Assembly (NCBI GenBank): GCA_936914845.1
Contig: CAKZGE010000003.1
Span: 769,366 to 833,365 of the forward strand
Length of the DNA stretch: 64,000 nucleotides
Direction: 5' to 3'
From: an uncultured Chloracidobacterium sp.
GTDB lineage: Bacteria > Acidobacteriota > Blastocatellia > Pyrinomonadales > Pyrinomonadaceae
The position numbers were made by a program, and so were the translations under genes. The number at the start of each line of letters is the position of its first letter. Positions within the stretch are counted from its first letter, which is position 1. Shown one piece after another: positions 62,186-64,000 of this stretch. The notes under the pieces were generated by a model. It made no database searches, had not been told where the DNA came from, and saw only the letters and a list, made by a program, of their open reading frames with translations.

Positions 62186-62499
62186 TTAATTGTATATCCA
62201 AGTATGATCGGATATCCGCAACGATAGACGCTCGGCGTTAAATTAAGATCCGATCGATTAAGAAGTGTCTGACGCGGAGTGAAAATTCGGTGTAACGGTA
62301 GCAGCGAAGAACCGGCGTAAGAAGGCTGAAAACTGATGCAACAGCCGCTTCTGACAGAAAAAACTTACCAATTCTCAAACTATCTAAAACGCTGCCTCAC
62401 AATGAGGGCGAACTTACCGTCGACAAAGAGAAAAGGAATTATCAAAAGAATTAGACTACATTAAAGTCACCCAAATTGCAAGCAAAATATTACTGACGT
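62186..62499. other. 314-bp intergenic region upstream of the helicase gene
   Basis: It follows the M16 gene on the minus strand and precedes the helicase. I see a CGGATATCCG palindrome at 62209-62218 but no gene, terminator or clear promoter. It may hold a long helicase leader. Confidence 0.4.
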
Positions 62500-63774
62500 T
62501 CAAATAGCCAGGCGATCGGTTGAAACTTTTATGCCTTTTAGGTCGCCAAGAGCCGTAAGCGTTATCTTTCCGGTCTTAAAATATCTTCGGGCCAGCTTTT
62601 TGAGATCCGCCGCTGTTACTGCTTCAACACCGGCAAGTGTTTCTTCTATCGCGATCTGGCGGCCATGGAGCATTTCGGAGTGGGCGAGCGAAGCGGCTCT
62701 TCCGGCCGAATCTTCCAAACCGAGCAAGATCGAAGCCCGCGTTTGTTCCTTTACCAATTCGACCTCTGCTTGGCTGACACCATCAGCAGCGACGCGGCGA
62801 AGTTCGGCGATGGAAATATCGACCGCCTCATTAAAATGCTTGGGCGAAGTTGCCGCGAACATCGAAAAGAAGCCGCAATCGCGATACATGACAGAACTTG
62901 CTCCGACGCTGTAGGCCAAACCTCGTTCTTCGCGGATCTTTTGCCACAAACGGCTTGATGTGCCGCCGCCGATTATATTCGTCAAAAGGTCAGCTTGGTA
63001 ACGCAACGGGTCAGCCCCGCCGACAAATGGCAAGGCGACGATAAAATGAGCTTGTTCCAGCGAGGCATCTTTCTTGATGGTGACAGAAGCCTGCGGTGTC
63101 GGTTTGCGGGTTTTCGGCAGGGGTTTCGTCTTTGTGTTCGATCCGCCAAATGTGTTTTCGACAAGTTTCAGCAGACGTTCGTGGTCGATGTTGCCCGCCG
63201 CGGCAATGACCAGATTTCGCGGCTGAAACATTTCCGCATGATAAGCGGCGGTCTTGCTTCGATCGAAAGACCGAACGGTCTTTGGCGTGCCCGCGATCGA
63301 AAGCCCAAGCGGATGGCCGGCGAAAAACGTTTCGGTAAAAATGTCGCCGAGACGTTCTTCCGGCGAATCTTCCGTCATTTTTATCTCTTCGATTATAACT
63401 TGGCGTTCGCTTTTGAGGTCGCCGGCGGAAAAGGTAGGCTGGACCAGCATATCGGCCAGCAGATCAAAAGCGTCTTCGACCCGGTCATCGATGACCTTAA
63501 TGGCAAACCCTGTTTCCTCATGCGTTGTAAAAGCATCCATATTGCCGCCCAACCGGTCGGTTTCGATGGCAATATCAAGAGCTGTGCGTTTCTGTGTCCC
63601 CTTAAAAACGCAATGTTCGATGAAATGTGTAATGCCGTTCAATTCGGCCGGTTCGTGGCGCGAACCGCAGCGAAAGAAAAGCCCTATCATTGCGGAACGT
63701 ACGTCTGGCATCTTGTCCGTCAAGACGACCGATCCGTTCGGCAAACGAGTTTCTTTGATATTCTCTTTTAACAT
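62500..63774 (-). CDS. M16-family zinc metallopeptidase (processing-peptidase-like)
   Basis: 424 residues with the inverted zinc motif HFIEH (about 50-54) in GITHFIEHCVFKG and the third ligand within EVIIEEIKMTEDSPEERLGD (split: EVIIEEIKM, EDSPEERLGD) or the FAIKVIDDRVEDA region. The C-terminal lobe has GGGTSSRLWQKIREERGLAYSV (split: GGGTSSRLWQ, REERGLAYSV), typical of the beta subunit of mitochondrial processing peptidase. Cytoplasmic or periplasmic location is unclear, as no signal peptide is visible. Confidence 0.93.
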   Translation of the reverse strand: MLKENIKETRLPNGSVVLTDKMPDVRSAMIGLFFRCGSRHEPAELNGITHFIEHCVFKGTQKRTALDIAIETDRLGGNMDAFTTHEETGFAIKVIDDRVEDAFDLLADMLVQPTFSAGDLKSERQVIIEEIKMTEDSPEERLGDIFTETFFAGHPLGLSIAGTPKTVRSFDRSKTAAYHAEMFQPRNLVIAAAGNIDHERLLKLVENTFGGSNTKTKPLPKTRKPTPQASVTIKKDASLEQAHFIVALPFVGGADPLRYQADLLTNIIGGGTSSRLWQKIREERGLAYSVGASSVMYRDCGFFSMFAATSPKHFNEAVDISIAELRRVAADGVSQAEVELVKEQTRASILLGLEDSAGRAASLAHSEMLHGRQIAIEETLAGVEAVTAADLKKLARRYFKTGKITLTALGDLKGIKVSTDRLAI

Positions 63775-63841
63775 CCAAATAAAGCCTTTATCCTACCAGA
63801 CGAAAGCATTAGTTTACCAAAAGGATGCCTAAAAGCTCTTC

Positions 63842-64000
63842 TGCGGAACGCCGGAACGCGCGTAAAGTCTTAAGTCGTGAGTCGGTTACGGAACGCGGAC
63901 ACGCGCGTAAAGCCTTAAGTCGTGAGTCTTAAGTCGTAAGTCGGGGACGGAACGCGGACACTCTTGTCCGCTCTTGTAAGGGGAGAGGGGAGAGGGGAGA
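63842..64000. repeat. degenerate tandem repeat patch at the right edge
   Basis: CGGAACGC units, GCGCGTAAAG and CTTAAGTCGTGAGTC recur two to three times each between 63842 and 63950. GCGGACA-CTCT-TGTCCGC (63954-63971) forms a perfect hairpin, and GGGGAGA repeats close the window. The patch is non-coding and runs off the edge. Confidence 0.8.

Overview
The window looks like chromosome from a Blastocatellia-type acidobacterium (Acidobacteriota, probably Pyrinomonadaceae or a relative). This is inferred from several traits: roughly even GC; secreted proteins that end in FG-GAP repeats after Pro/Thr linkers; a VWFA-related protein of the acidobacterial type; a DUF1906 secreted protein; and many housekeeping genes on short, same-strand spacers. 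No insertion sequence, phage, integrase or CRISPR array was seen. One tRNA gene, tRNA-Glu(CTC), is present.

Layout. 1-2649 (minus): two polytopic membrane proteins, the first cut by the window edge. 2811-6569: a secreted DUF1906/FG-GAP protein, ychF and tRNA-Glu. 6570-7626: a non-coding stretch with three successive hairpins, then dps (minus) under a PerR-type operator. 7642-13006: an MscS channel facing a minus-strand type IV pilus block (pilN, pilO, a PilP-like gene, a pseudopilin) with an FHA-GGDEF cyclase upstream. 13157-17852: GT9 glycosyltransferase, DUF3108, DUF4912 and GH57 branching enzyme. 17973-20240 (minus): a second FG-GAP protein. 20573-25750: inositol-phosphate synthase, a single-ring Clp-type ATPase, ArsR, DUF5522, TlyA and CtaA. 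25810-28221 (minus): an OmpA-type protein and an acyltransferase. 28307-38882 (plus): a long co-directional run with a receiver/anti-sigma-kinase fusion, nadE, a SIMPL protein, serA, a YCF48-like propeller, an M28 peptidase, a TPR protein, and pdhA and pdhB separated by a small unknown gene. 39135-43736: DPP-IV-like peptidase, a small membrane protein and a two-lipoyl E2.

43811-49822 (minus) is a complete trpEDCFBA operon without trpG. Its genes overlap by 4 bp at every junction. Upstream lie a near-consensus sigma70 promoter, a 15-residue leader peptide with Trp-Trp-Trp-Leu-Trp, a 7-bp antiterminator pairing and a terminator 16 nt before trpE. This is a textbook-logic ribosome-mediated attenuator and is the most interesting regulatory system in the window. 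49835-60222 (minus) is a seven-gene run: tetR, RND adaptor, RND pump, TolC, quinone oxidoreductase, SDR reductase and VWFA protein, with a 6-4-6 palindromic TetR operator at its head. 60551-63774 holds a small DUF883-like protein, a DEAD-box helicase with a 314-nt upstream gap and an M16 peptidase. The window ends in a patch of degenerate tandem repeats.

How the parts fit. PDH E1 alpha/beta and the E2 form most of an acyl dehydrogenase complex, but no E3 is in the window. DUF4912 and GH57 suggest glycogen metabolism. TrpE carries a feedback motif and is also attenuated at the transcript level. Dps is tied to peroxide sensing by its operator. The pilus block sits beside a c-di-GMP synthase.
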